From Bigelowiella natans CCMP2755 (lineage: Eukaryota; Cercozoa; Chlorarachniophyceae): DNA of 45,418 nt. Both the position numbers and the translations under genes were made by a program. The stretch is from the NCBI GenBank assembly GCA_000320545.1, contig ADNK01000258.1, positions 1 to 45,418 on the forward strand, in the 5' to 3' direction. Position 1 is the stretch's first letter. Each line of letters begins with the position of its first letter. Positions 26,251-40,873 of the stretch are shown here, piece after piece. The notes beneath the pieces were generated by a model. The model was given only the letters and a program-made list of their open reading frames with translations, searched no databases and was not told the origin of the DNA.

Positions 26251-28308
26251 TTTAAAAGCGTCTCGTATAACTTGACAGCTTCCTCGGAGTCAACAAAAGG
26301 TGGATGTGTTGTTTCAAACCTAATCATCATCATTTACACATATTCACGCACAAACACGTGACAACAACCCAAAATGCAGAATACGAGCACGGAGCAGGGG
26401 GGGGGAGGGAAAGAGGGACAAAAATGACGAAGATCTCAGATGCGTGCAAAATGAATTTGTCTATACTATAGAATTATAATATGATGACTTACCCCAGTAC
26501 GATAGGTGATAAAGAGCGTGGCCAAAGGACACCTTTATGGAACAACCGAATCATCATCATCATCATCATCATCACCACCACCATATCCTTCCACAACTAC
26601 ACTTACATGACGCAGTTAAGCAAAGAAATAAATACTCTCTGATGATTCGATCGATTGATTCCTCGTCGTCAATTTGATGTTGCGTGCAGCACCTTGACCA
26701 AGCAGCTGGAGAACGAGACGAGGTAGTTGAAGGCCATAACACTCTCTCCGCATTCTCTCATTTGCAAGGGAATTAATCGACTTTAACTTACAGCCGAAGC
26801 TCACAATTGGACACGAGCTAATGGATGACTTCACCTATGATGATGAGGCGACATTGCTTATATCATCATCATCATCATCATCACTGTCATCAAACATGGC
26901 TCTCACAGCAGCTAGCCAACAGTTACCCTTCGGAATGTACTTAAATACTCCTCTATATCTTGCCCTTCCTCTTCGTCGGAGTCCTTCTCAAGAAACGCCT
27001 GAATCAACTTCTCCCCTACATTACACACACATGATCATCAGAGACATGTATTAAAAGAGAGAAGATGTTAAGTCAAACGTCGTTGACCGATTCACGTTGT
27101 ATAATAACTAGAATTATTACCAGATTCCTTTTTCAGAATTGCCTCATGTGCATCTGATAATATGACGTTTCAAACAAATCACCGACCGTCGTGAATGATT
27201 GCTATTTGTTGAGCGTTAGATGAATGTGCAACGACTTTTGAAGAAGAATCTTTTCGGATGTGTTTGTACTGCCTCGAATGTTGGGCAAGGGTGCCGTCCC
27301 TATCAGGGAACATGAAATAAATCAATTATGAGCGAGGAGAGAGAAAAGAGAAGAGAGAGAGAAGTCGTTGGTTCTTCTTCTAAACACAGACATAACATAT
27401 CTTCCTTGCCGCAACCTCTGTCTCTTTCTATTTGTAATTTAAATTCCCAGCACCGTATTATTCACCACACTAATCAATTTTCCTCAAATATTTTCAATCC
27501 GCTCAATAGGAGGGGGCTACTACCATGTAGACAGTGTTCTATATGTCTAGAAGAGAATAGTAACACACACACACACACACACACAATACTACATACCGCT
27601 AATAAGCATAAATCGAGGAACTTGGCATGATCTGAAATGATGGATATGGCCAACAAAATATATTATGCTTAACAGTTGTGAGCAACTACACTTATTATTC
27701 TCAAATTGTACTACTATTCCATTATCACCGAGATTGAGAGATGCGAGAACCTGTTTAGCCTCTACCCACTCTATAGCACCAGTCTAAATATCATCATGCC
27801 CATTGTAAGCAGCAGTCAGGATTGTAGTCGTCGGTCGGTCTAATCCCTCTCCGACATGTAATAGTTGCTCTCTGCATTACTTTCGAATCGATCTTTGTGA
27901 TGAGAAACCGTATCGGATATTGCAGCGCCTCGAGTGGTGCAAACACGCAATCCGCGTACCTTCGAAAAACGATAGTAACGTCATCACCCACACATGGCTT
28001 CTTACTACTGCTATTAGCGTCGATCTATAACATATCGTTGCAACTACCCATTAACTTCCATCCAGAAAAGTTGTGCAAATGAGTTTGACGGTGCTGTGAG
28101 GACGTCTACTTGTGGCCTGTCGCCTCTTCCAGCTGCTGCTGCTGCTGGATTACTCTGAATGCTTTCTCGCACTTTATCAACTTGCGCTTGTGAGAGAAAG
28201 TTATCTGTTGTTGAGCAACAAGACAATATTGTGTCTCATCATAACCAATTCCGTTCCAATTAAATGATGTGTGTTTGTGCTTCACGAGTGTATTCAAAGA
28301 GAGAGAGG

Positions 28309-28354
<46 letters not shown>

Positions 28355-28650
28355 AGATTTATTACGTGATTCAGAGAAGAGAGCCGCGGCGGTCCTATCG
28401 TTTCCTGAATGATCATAATTTTAGCCGTAATTACACAAAACTGAGAGAAGGTAGAGAGATTCTCCGGAAGAGACTCTACTGCTGCTGTTGTCGTCTACCT
28501 TGCCTGAGTGCTCTCCAAGCCTCTTGACGTTTTTTCAACACCTCCTGATTACTACAAATAATGTGCCATTGTTCGTCCAGATGAGTATGACGATATGAAA
28601 GTAGAGCAATAGCAGTAGTAGTAGTAGTAGCAGTAGTAGTGGTAGTTGTA

Positions 28651-28689
<39 letters not shown>

Positions 28690-29121
28690 CCTATACACCC
28701 GTGGTGGGTTCAAGGGGGTTGCGGGAATTCCAGAGAACACAAACGTACACTTGGCCCCAGCCTATGTCAGAGTAATGATATAATATATATATTGAAGGAA
28801 ACATCAGCGAGGAATGTATTTTCTGCTAGAGCACAACCCACCTTTAACAATTGATTGACGGCTCCATCCACCATTCGTTGAGTTCGAAGAGCTGTAGATG
28901 AGACAACAGGCTGCATTGCCTCCTTTCCGATGTCAGTGCAAGTCTTCATCCAATGGTAACCATCTATTGCTATTGTTGCGTTTTGAAGATTACTGGAAAT
29001 TTTCCCTTGATGGAATAGGCCTCTTTCACGAAGGTATCCTGCAAACGATGATAGTCTCAGATCGCGGTTTATTAAAACAACGAGCATTAGTAATACTTTC
29101 AAGGCCCCTGACGAGAGGCAT
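22993..29121 (-). CDS. MKT1: MKT1-like protein (XPG-like fold, MKT1 N and C domains)
   Basis: Homologue of the yeast/trypanosome post-transcriptional regulator MKT1, about 806 residues. Exons (high to low): 29121-29097, 29038-28842, 28761-28691, 28551-28499, 28204-28056, 28000-27881, 27783-27729, 27631-27597, 27299-27236, 27015-26927, 26834-26693, 26636-26607, 26532-26493, 26319-26251, 25685-25394, 25147-24962, 24878-24846 (tentative), 24531-24482, 24235-24098, 23863-23762, 23697-23601, 23471-23363, 23267-22993. All phases agree. The start is MPLVRGLERYLRERGLF, followed by IAIDGYHWM (XPG-N-like), VLTAPSNSFAQLFWM and YADCVFAPLEAL (XPG-I-like), LDLCLLAGRHPCPTFEA, PPFVDSEEAVKLY, VIDTAGRVTELGERIA and the C-terminal block LPFKNPPQAFGGIFVKTAL. 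The nuclease-type acidic residues look incomplete, as in MKT1 proteins. A poly-Ser run comes from a coding GAT/ATC repeat (25617-25649). An alternative end of exon 20 at 23729 would leave a 31-nt intron. Confidence 0.83.
24058..24089. repeat. (CAT)n microsatellite
   Basis: About ten CAT units in an MKT1 intron, close to the donor at 24097. Confidence 0.9.
24546..24583. repeat. (AGT)n microsatellite
   Basis: About twelve units just upstream, in the minus sense, of the acceptor of the MKT1 exon at 24531-24482. Confidence 0.9.
25339..25376. repeat. (GA)n microsatellite
   Basis: About 19 GA units in an MKT1 intron. Confidence 0.95.
25617..25649. repeat. Coding (GAT)n repeat, poly-Ser in MKT1
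   Basis: About eleven GAT units on the plus strand. On the minus strand they read TCA codons and give a Ser run inside an MKT1 exon. Confidence 0.85.
25686..26250 (-). other. Large MKT1 intron with (AAT)n and (TA)n ends
   Basis: A 565-nt gap between exons ending at 26251 and starting at 25685, whose phases fit directly. The donor end is a (TA)n tract (26216-26250) and the acceptor end is an (AAT)n tract (25692-25726). An open frame near 25850-25980 looks partly protein-like, but no phase-compatible donor and acceptor pair was found for it. Confidence 0.5.
28313..28350. repeat. (GA)n microsatellite
   Basis: About 19 GA units in an MKT1 intron. Confidence 0.95.
28615..28690. repeat. (GTA)n-type imperfect microsatellite at a donor
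   Basis: Interrupted GTA repeat. On the minus strand its first unit GTACTA is the donor of MKT1 exon 3, which ends at 28691. Confidence 0.9.
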
Positions 29122-29864
29122 AGTCAAGCTCCTAAATCCGTTGTCAATATATTACGGGGAATATCTGTCGGCGTTAGATCAATATAAACAAAGTGTGTTA
29201 GTCTCGTAATCGTCAAAGCGTTCTTCTGCACACGTGTCTTCTCCCTCTCTTCCCCCTCGCTCACTCGCGCTCTCTCTTCGACCCATCCCCTACGTCGTCC
29301 TCTCTCTATTTTCGGCATGCAAGATCGAACAGGAAGACGGCGGAGGTGTGCCACGACCGAGCACCCGGATACGATTATTCTTCGGATATTATTTTGCATT
29401 AATTCACCGATGGGATGGGGTACGGCTTTCTGGTTGTTGTCTGGGTTGTTGTCGAAGGTAGCTGTTGTTAGTGTTGTGAATACAAATAAAAAATTATGAG
29501 ATGTTTATCCAACAAACATCCGATCTGGATGCATAAGCTTATTTGCGCTCTTTTGGGCGTGATCGGTGAGATAAAAACCCACATATTTTACATGCTGCGA
29601 CATCAATATTCTGTCTAATGGAATGTTTTTCAGGTGGGAGGAAGAGACGTGCCACCGTCCACAACACATTCTTAACCATACAAAAGGGTAAAATCATTTC
29701 GTCACACGAGGGTTGTCATGTCGCAGCATATAATTGACATGTAAATACGTTTTTCGTGTAGCTGGAAGTATGTGTTATATCTGAATTATTCCGGGTTGCG
29801 GTAGAACTACCCTACTGAATCGCCAGCAAAGTCTCGCCCCATCCAACCTACCCTCAGCACAGAC
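29122..29864. other. Divergent spacer, MKT1 / ALAD
   Basis: The 743 bp between two start codons presumably holds both promoters. A C/T-rich run with TCTCTCTTCC words lies at 29240-29310. No palindrome-rich segment, known motif or coding signal was found. Confidence 0.45.
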
Positions 29865-33066
<3,202 letters not shown>

Positions 33067-34569
33067 GCTGTAGATCCTAGATGACATAAATAGCAAAAGA
33101 ATAAGTTGCCCATCACAACAGCACTTAATTACGCATATTCACACAAATATATTGAATGTATTGATCGGCGTATGTGCGTGTAGCTGTATAGCATTACAGA
33201 TGCGTGTGATAGGATGCAAAGGCGCATGCACAAATGCATAAACACTTTCTCCGCGTAGTGCTAGTAAGTAGGTCCGTAAATCGCAAAGTATACCGGGGCA
33301 TTTCTATTGCCGGAGCTATATGTACAACGTTGCCTTCTTTTTGCCTTAGCTCAGATAGTCCACTATCGATTGGCCATCGATCGATTGACAAAGCTCGGAT
33401 ATGTTTAGAGATGCAACATCTGTTATAATGTTACACATCTTGTACAAGGCGTTTATGAGACGGATGTAATGAAATATTTAAATTGTTTCAATGGTCATCC
33501 TAATGTTTATGGCAGCATATATAGCAGCGTATCGTCGTTTCTAGATGATTATAACGCAGCACGTACATCGCATACAGGCATCTATGTCGTTGCATGGATG
33601 GACACATTTGCAGACATGCTATAACATGTGCTAGCTAGTGTGGCTCATGCCTGAATCCAGAAATGGTCAATCTAGTGACACATGGGCTCGATCATCTATG
33701 GCGTGCGGCTATAACAATAAATAGCTAGCTGTGCACAGCGCATGTATACTGTCTATAGATGTGACTGTTGTGTCTACAATATAATAGACATAGTGATATT
33801 ACGTGTCTATATTCAATAGGTCAAACACATATACACAACGTGCGCATGTGCAGCTAGTGAGTACTAGACTGTAGTGCTATAGTATAGAGAGCATAGGAGT
33901 TATACACATCCATGTCTATGTTTCTAGGCTTGTCGTGCGCCATGCTAGCATGTAGCCACATCTAGCACATGATGGCACATTCAGTGGCCTGGTAGTGCGT
34001 GTAATTGCGAATGGACATGCAACGCGCGATGGACGTGCGGTATCCATCTAATCTCTGGCGTAGCTGCCAAGCTATATAGCAAGTCGTCAGACGACGACAC
34101 GATGCTCAATACAACTATATGCCCTTATTTAGTCTGCTAGATATGGTTGTGTATAGATGTGCACCTATGCATGCAGGCCATACTGCATATATTTAGTTGA
34201 CATAATGCAGCGTCTAGCTCAATCCGTAGCTAGCGTAGTATACTATAATTATCGCTATCTAAATATCTAAATAGCCTATAGCCTAGTAGCCCCAGCCCTG
34301 CTGCTAATATAGCAGCTAATGTTGTCTATTAGCCTGACGTTGAGGGGCCTATCGCCAAGGCACATGTAGTAGTAAAAGGTACATGCAAACTTGAGTCAAT
34401 ATAGCAATTTTGTGAGAATATAATTTGCATGAATTCGTGCGTACTACTACGCCATTCTGGGCAGTAGAGCATGCTGTTGGGACTTGCCGCATGATTAGCC
34501 ATTTTCAGAGACAACTTTGTTGCGTGAATCACCGCGAGATTTACTCTTCTTTAAGAAGTTGGTTCGTGC
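33067..34569. other. Convergent spacer, long CTAG/CATG-rich segment
   Basis: 1.5 kb between the ALAD stop and the TMEM209-like stop. From about 33500 to 34330 the sequence is filled with GCTAGC, CTAGCTAG, TGCATGC, GACGTC-like and TATA-type self-complementary words. I see no coding exon, tRNA or rRNA here. Confidence 0.6.
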
Positions 34570-36156
34570 TCAATAGTATGAATTTGCAGACGATATTACA
34601 TAGGAAAGACCTCGAAGAGAACCGTTTGTTAAATCGGTGGTTACTATCCTAGATCCATGATTTTTCTTTACCATGTAAAGAAACATTACAATGCAACAAA
34701 ACACGTTCTCACGGCCCGGCGTAACGAATTGGAGATCTTTATCTGAGGACGCCTTCGTAATGCAATAATATGGAGGGTTCAAGTAACACTCCCGAATGGC
34801 TGGGAACTTATTTCTAGCTCGTTTTTGTACCCCATTCTTTACGAAACAGTACTGTCGAAACGCAGGGATTGCATCTTCTATCCATGTTAGGAAAGCATGC
34901 ATTACTATCTTTGCATCGGTTGGCATGCCTGGCTTCCAGTCACTGCCTCCTCGTAGCCCTGTGTAGTCGCTTGTTGAGAGGGACCCCCCGAACGATTTCA
35001 GCCTTCGCAGGACGTATGATTTGTGAATTGACGTTCCATCGCATTGCAGATATTTGTCCAGATATTTACGAAGTTTTGCGGCATCTGTATTTGGTTCTGC
35101 TCTGTATACGAGATGGTCTCTAAATTTATCAAGATCATTCAGCATAGTTTTTTGTGAGTTTGTTAGCGTTGAGTAACGGTCACCACTCCGGAATTTGTCT
35201 GCTATTTGTTTGAAATGTCTATCGCTGTTTTCAAATTCTTTTATTCTTGGCTTGAGAATAGTTTCCACCATCCACCGTTTCAATTTCGCAGCCCAAATAC
35301 TAACGTCGTTCTCAGCAATTTTAAGCTTGCGAAGTAAAGCGGAGGCTTTCATTGAAAATTGGTTCATATAATCAGCTGTCAACTTCCTTGGGAGGCTCTT
35401 ATTCGTAAGACTTGAAGTAGATGCAAGAGGAGGCGATACAGAAACACGTAACCGTCCTATTTGGCTAAAGCGTTGATCAAAACTAAATGGAGTTGTGAAG
35501 TCCTCGTCATCCAAGTTTAAGGATGACGTTTGTGCTGCTGTAGGAGGCTGTGGGGGTAAATCTTCCAAAACTTCCAACCTCTCAGGAGATATTGGGGAGA
35601 ACCCACCTAAATTTCCATATTTTCTCGGTGAAGAGTATGGCGTCCTCCACGCGCTTCTCAATTTCGTCTCATAAGATGATCTCTGGTAAGTCCTTTCCTT
35701 GAAGCCAAAGTAGTCATTTGTTCCCGTGCTGTCACTAAGAGAAGCTTGGGCTAGTGCTTCTTCCCTCTCTCTGGCCAATTTTGCAGCTCTCCGATCTGCG
35801 AGGGCGCTGCGAGGGTCCGGAGGGAGACCATAAAGACGTCGTTGTCTTGTCGTTAAATCTTCCTCCCGAATCTTTTCACCTCGACCTTGGCGTCGGTATG
35901 GATTGACTCCATACAAAAAGGTGAACACAGGAAATGTTGCAAGGAAAATCGTGATCGTGACAGGATAGGTGCCCCACAATCGGCTGACCGTCTGCGGCGC
36001 CCAGAAGAAGCTCGCTACGACGATGCATACTAACACAAAAAGCCTTTGAAGGAACCTCGACCAGTTCGGATCTTCATAAGCATCAAAGGGCGTATCGGTG
36101 AGTTTATCCTTCTCCACGAGTACAGGGCGATCTTTGTCTGCCTTTGTGAAGTCCAT
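34570..36156 (-). CDS. TMEM209-like (cytochrome b561 N-terminal family) membrane protein
   Basis: Single-exon gene of 528 residues. The first ATG is at 36156-36154. The open frame reaches up to a GTG at 36183, with an in-frame stop further upstream. Two hydrophobic helices lie near the N-terminus (FVLVCIVVASFF and VTITIFLATFPVFTFLYG), then VNPYRRQGRG and a long polar, Ser/Pro-rich middle. The C-terminal domain has TDAKIVMHAFLTWIEDAIPAF and PGRENVFCCIVMFLYMVKK, which matches the Pfam CytochromB561_N/TMEM209 family. In animals TMEM209 sits at the nuclear envelope with the nuclear pore. No haem-binding cytochrome b561 core is present, so the family name should not be read as a redox function. 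It is divergent from the next gene with only 341 bp between starts. Confidence 0.85.
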   Translation of the reverse strand: MDFTKADKDRPVLVEKDKLTDTPFDAYEDPNWSRFLQRLFVLVCIVVASFFWAPQTVSRLWGTYPVTITIFLATFPVFTFLYGVNPYRRQGRGEKIREEDLTTRQRRLYGLPPDPRSALADRRAAKLAREREEALAQASLSDSTGTNDYFGFKERTYQRSSYETKLRSAWRTPYSSPRKYGNLGGFSPISPERLEVLEDLPPQPPTAAQTSSLNLDDEDFTTPFSFDQRFSQIGRLRVSVSPPLASTSSLTNKSLPRKLTADYMNQFSMKASALLRKLKIAENDVSIWAAKLKRWMVETILKPRIKEFENSDRHFKQIADKFRSGDRYSTLTNSQKTMLNDLDKFRDHLVYRAEPNTDAAKLRKYLDKYLQCDGTSIHKSYVLRRLKSFGGSLSTSDYTGLRGGSDWKPGMPTDAKIVMHAFLTWIEDAIPAFRQYCFVKNGVQKRARNKFPAIRECYLNPPYYCITKASSDKDLQFVTPGRENVFCCIVMFLYMVKKNHGSRIVTTDLTNGSLRGLSYVISSANSYY

Positions 36157-36497
36157 CCAGCGCCGCTTGCGAAGGGCACACACTCCAGCCAGGTGTTGTT
36201 CGTATTATGTGGCGTTAAAAGTTAAAATATGTTGTCGTACTATAAAAATCACCATCAAGTATACCAATTTCTCCTCTATGCTGCAAACCCCGCCCTAGTC
36301 CTGATGTGTTTTTGATATAGAGATGGCCTTTTGTTCCCACATTGAAGTTTTGTCCATGTCGCAGCACGAATTTATCCTGCAGCCAACTGACAACAATAGG
36401 ATAAGCAAAAAAGCAACAAGAAATGGCTTCCCTCCCTTTCTCGAGTGTGAGAGACACCTAATCCCGATACAATCCAGGCCAAACAGACAGGCCTACG
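36157..36497. promoter_or_regulatory. Compact divergent promoter region
   Basis: 341 bp between the start codons of the TMEM209-like gene and the plus-strand gene at 36498. A promoter function is inferred from orientation only. A short open frame (36323-36511) crosses it without family signal. Confidence 0.4.
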
Positions 36498-38965
36498 ATG
36501 GGAAAGAATAATGTCGATCGAAGAATAATTATTTTAGTAGATGATTGGGACAAGTTGTTCCCTTCGGACATGGAAATATGCAGGGCCAAAGTGATTAGTA
36601 AAGAAAAGGAGGACAAACTTCAAGATGTAAGCCAGGAGGTAGTCCGGGGATCGGACGGAACTAGTTTCGGAGGAAAGATGAAGCTGAAACTTAGAGCGCT
36701 ACTTCATTTCCTTTCCTGCATGGTTTTAGCTTGCCGTAGCCGCTCCAGCGTCAGAATCTGCATTGTTATACACGGATGGAAGCTACTGGGTTTGCCTGAT
36801 TGGGTAGACAAGGACGCATTATCCTGCTTTTTACACCGGTAAAATGAAGAGGAAATTAATAATAATTTACTGCAACTTCCACATGCTAATTTAATCTGCT
36901 TCCTCTCCGTAGATCATACAAACTCATGAGAACCGACGTTTCAAGGCTTATTGTGCAAGACAAAACCGAATTCGTCCAAAGAACTAAGAATATACTGAAA
37001 GCAAAGACAATGAAAGGTATCCCTGTGAGAATATTTCTTCCTTTGAGTAAAATAAATTCTGATGAACGAATGAAATTCTTAGGAGTCCAAAGCAACGGCG
37101 GGATAATAGACACGTTCATATTAACCAATCTGGACTTGCCACCTGCAAGTTGCACCGGCCAAAGGTGGCTTATGCTCGAGGAAAATATACTAAAACGATG
37201 TCAACGTTCTAGGTGCCACCTAGTAAGCTCATGGCCTCCCAAAATGACAATACCATCACCAAAATTTGAAGTAGAAAAAAACGATTTCAGCAACTCCTGT
37301 TCCACCTGGGAAAAGCTTTCAATTTGGAAACGAATTGAAACATGGCAACGATTCGCAAATGCCACCAGTATATCTTTGGAACTGAAAGCTTTACAAATAA
37401 GTTCAAACCGAATCCAACTTGAGGACCGAAATTACTCTAGCCAGATTGACTTGCCATACCAGTCTATTTTTGGTTTGAGCGATGCAGATATAAATTATTG
37501 TTTGTCTGCTTGGAGATTTCAGATTACATTTAGTCCAACATGGGCTCCGATTGTCGTAGCAAAAGCCATGTTCTTGCATGAACAGTTACCAGACTCTAAT
37601 GAAAATACGATCCGTTGTTTGAAGCTGAAACCGTATAAACTTATTGAATACGATCGCACCCGTCTCTACCGCTTCTCTAATGAGGCATACGTTGTAACGG
37701 ATGGCTCAGATGATGCATTTGCTGGTGGAACTAAAGAATTTGACAGCCTCAAAATGAAGTTGTCAAATAAGAGACTTATCCTACATGGTAGAAGCCCTGA
37801 GATGAAGTATGATTCAATATATAGCTTGAGTTTTGATTCGCAACGAGATGCTTTTGTGATACAAAAGTTTCATTCTCACGGGGCGAGCCTTTTTAAGCAA
37901 CTTTTCACTGCAATTTCATTCATTTCCTGTGACTCCAAGGGCTCGGTTATAGATTTTGAAGAATCCCAAACACCTTCGAAAGAATTGCTACCCAAACTTG
38001 ATGATTGCAAGTTCTTTGGACCTTCAGAGGGTCCCACGTCAAAGAGACGAAAAGTTCGAACAAGTAACGAGAAGAATACCAACATAGAAATGCCTATGCA
38101 TCTACCGTCACAAGAGTCACTTCGACATCTAGAACACCTATGGATTCTGGCTTCGAAGGAGGAAGAAGAAACGCGGTATGAAATGAGCCGTAAAAACATC
38201 GCCCGTTCTTCAGCGAATACACGAGGCATTATAGATATGAAATTTTTACATGATAAGCGACTTCGAGAACCGAAGCCTGCACACAAATTTATGTCTCCGA
38301 ATTCGATTGTAAAAAAATGTGTCAAGATAAGAAGGGGTAAGAACGGGAAACTTAGAAATCAGAATATTCAGCTAAAGAGAGAACTAATTCTCGATGACCA
38401 ATTTTCTTGCGAAGCTCAAGGAGAAGAGGAGACTCTTCGCCGAACTCGAAGGTCCCATCTCAGTTCACAATGCGGGGGGGAGTTTGGAACAATGATTCTA
38501 GAACACCAAATCTTCCCCACAAAGATAGAAAAGTTTGGTATAAAACGACGATCTTCCTCTTCAAAAAAAGTGTCTTCCTCATCCAGTATATCTAAAAGAA
38601 AGCTTCTTCATAGAGAATCGGTTATCAAGGGAACATCTCGAACTAAAATCGGACAGTTGATAGAGAAACCAGAAGATCACTTGAATTCTGAGAATAAAAT
38701 ATTAGTAGATACGGATGAAATATTGAAGAAAAATATTACGAAGTTAAAGTCTTGTCTGAATTGTGTCTTGCGAGAACATTTACCACGAAAGGACCAACGG
38801 TACGGGGCAGCTTTCAAAAAGATAAAAGATATTCTACAGCTTTTATACGGAACTGAACGACTCAAAGAAACCCGGCTATCAACCAAAGAGATTCATTCAT
38901 TTATGCAGACTCGACTGAGTATAAAGGATGTATTGTGTTCCGTACTTGCGCAATTGAAGTCTTGA
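36498..38965 (+). CDS. Unknown nuclear-type protein, possible MTBP/Sld7-like C-terminus
   Basis: Two exons, 36498-36838 and 36913-38965, joined in phase (CG/A gives Arg), make 797 residues. I do not recognise the protein with certainty. The N-terminus (RRIIILVDDWDKLFPSD, then LKLRALLHFLSCMVLACRS and VRICIVIHGWKLLGLPDWV) alternates beta-like and helical segments, as in a Rossmann or VWA-type fold. The middle is basic and Ser-rich with candidate nuclear signals (TSKRRKVRTS, KRRSSSSKKVSSSSS). The last 90 residues are helical: KSCLNCVLREHLPRKDQRYG, FKKIKDILQLLYGTE, IKDVLCSVLAQLK. This spacing recalls the conserved C-terminal domain of MTBP, the metazoan Sld7 counterpart that loads CDC45 with Treslin. 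That match is by eye only. Confidence 0.8.
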
Positions 38966-39369
38966 GCAACTGTAGGCGTCGTAGCTTAGGGAGACTGCAA
39001 ACAATTCAGTAGTTCGTTGTAAATACGGCATTTGAACTTAATTAATAAATATTTTTTTATCGTAATTTTAATGCATTAAAATAAAGATCTGCTGGCTCGG
39101 TAGTAGGCAATAGAATGTATTTTTGTTAGTTGCGATGCGCTATACTATTATTATTGCCGATTCACTGCAGCCTCGCCCTAGCAATACGTAGAATAGCAGA
39201 TGTGCATGGATGATCCCGACCTTGCAAGTTTAGAAGGTTTAGAAGTAGCGGCCAAAATACCCATATCGATCTAGCGATGTCGTCGGTATCATGCACGCGA
39301 TTCGTCCGCATCATACTAGATTATGCGATAATTAGATAAGACTAGCAGGTAGGGTGATCTAGAGATCAA

Positions 39370-39599
39370 GGGGCGGCGGAAATGAGGGTTTTGCGGCCAG
39401 CGGGTGTTTTTTTCGCGCGGAGCGCGAAAAGTTTTCGGGTGGTTGCAGCGAAGTTTGCAAGTTTCCGTTGCAGATGGAGCTCAATGGGGGCGGAAGTGAG
39501 GTTTTTGCGGCCAAAAGAGTGTATTTCTCGTGCGGAGCGCGAGAAAATTTGCGGGTGGTTGCAATGAAGTTTGCAAGTTTCCATTGCAGATTTCACTGA
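39370..39599. repeat. Two-copy imperfect tandem repeat (~115 bp unit) with hairpins
   Basis: Copy 1 spans about 39370-39485 and copy 2 about 39486-39599. They share blocks such as TTTTGCGGCC, GGGTGGTTGCA and GAAGTTTGCAAGTTTCC. Each copy has a GGA-loop hairpin: 39410-39430 (arms TTTTCGCGC / GCGCGAAAA) and 39524-39546 (arms TTTCTCGTGC / GCGCGAGAAA). GC content is well above the flanks. Origin unknown; it may be a SINE/MITE-like unit or a structured RNA. Confidence 0.85.
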
Positions 39600-39634
39600 G
39601 TTTCAGAAAAGTGCTGTGTTTTGGCTTGGTGAAA

Positions 39635-39676
39635 TGCGGAAATGGCGCAACGCGCTAAGAGAAAGCCATTTCCGCA
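39635..39676. repeat. Perfect 12-bp inverted repeat (hairpin)
   Basis: Arms TGCGGAAATGGC at 39635-39646 and GCCATTTCCGCA at 39665-39676, with an 18-base loop containing GCAACGCGC. It lies directly after the tandem repeat and shares the word GCGGAAATG with the start of copy 1. Confidence 0.9.
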
Positions 39677-40148
39677 AGTCAGCTTCGGCCGGCGGCGCTC
39701 GGTAGGGCCGCAGGGCGCCTGCGATTGCTGTGTCCGCAAACCCGCCCCCCTTGAGCTCCAGGGCGCCCGGTGGTGTGCACATTCATCCAGTCATTTCAGG
39801 TGCAACAATCAACGATGTGCTAGTGTGCGCTGACCTGCGCATGACATTGTTGTTGTTTGACGTAGATTTCGTTCAATCGTCGCAGGTCCAGAGCCTCCAA
39901 GTTGCGATGCGACGTGGCCCAGCTAGCCAGCTTCGCTAGCTGCGTGTGCATCTGCGTTTGTTAATGTTCTTGAACAACGTCTGCGTCTGCAGAACATTGA
40001 GCAACATGTGTGCTAGCACATGGCCCTCACTTGTGGCTTCCGCACACAACAATGTGCAGAGCATAGCCTGCAAGATGTAGCGTATTTATTGCGTGTTGCT
40101 ACAAGACATCTAAGATATATTGCTGTGCGATAATGTGTGCTTCTATTA

Positions 40149-40156
40149 ACGCACAC

Positions 40157-40200
<44 letters not shown>
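40149..40200. repeat. (CA)n microsatellite
   Basis: About 24 CA units with one interruption. Confidence 0.95.
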
Positions 40201-40204
<4 letters not shown>

Positions 40205-40873
40205 ATAACTAGCCAAATCTCTTTGATTTGCAACGTACAGCGAATAACAATTGATGTAATTTCAATACACTAGTACCACACTATGTTAGAGACAGTGAAT
40301 ATGAAAGGACCATTGTTTTAAAATGTAAGAATTGTGGCTATTTAGGTAGCACTTTTACAAGGAATGAGTTGGGACGATAATAGAGCACCAGGAGCAAAAA
40401 TAAATAAAATTTGAATACATCTCATTCACCACTTTAAATGTACACGCTTGCGTGCTGATGTACGCAAGTATTCTGAGCGCAGCATTCTCACACACGCCCA
40501 GTCGTCTAGTTGGAAATGAATACGCAAGAGTGAACTAGGAAAAAAATTAAAAGACTTGCGCACTCGCTATAGTTTTCAAAGAAAAAACGCATTATTCTCG
40601 TCGTCCCATTTGCATTATCGCCATCATCATCACCGTCATGATCGCCATCAATTTTTGGATTTTGTTCTTCATTTTGAGCAGAGTACAACAAAGGTTTTCA
40701 TAGGCGGAGCGACAGTGGTAATCAGATGAAATTACTATGATACGCCTGTCATCTCCTCTTCTCTATTTAACATATAACCTACCCACCCTTTTCAGGATGG
40801 ATACGAACACTATTTCCAAACTTAAATAAAACAAAAGCTAAAGGCTGGGGCTCTTTCATCTTAGTAAATGGTG

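Larger units (their letters stand above)
38966..40873. other. Convergent spacer holding a GC-rich repeat island
   Basis: 1.9 kb between two stop codons. It contains the tandem repeat and hairpin annotated separately (39370-39676), a GC-rich tract to about 39775, palindrome-rich DNA (an 8-bp inverted repeat with CAGCTAGC arms at 39920-39942, TGTGCTAGCACA at 40009-40020) and a (CA)n run. No supported gene. Short open frames inside the repeat island mirror the repeat and are not called. Confidence 0.55.
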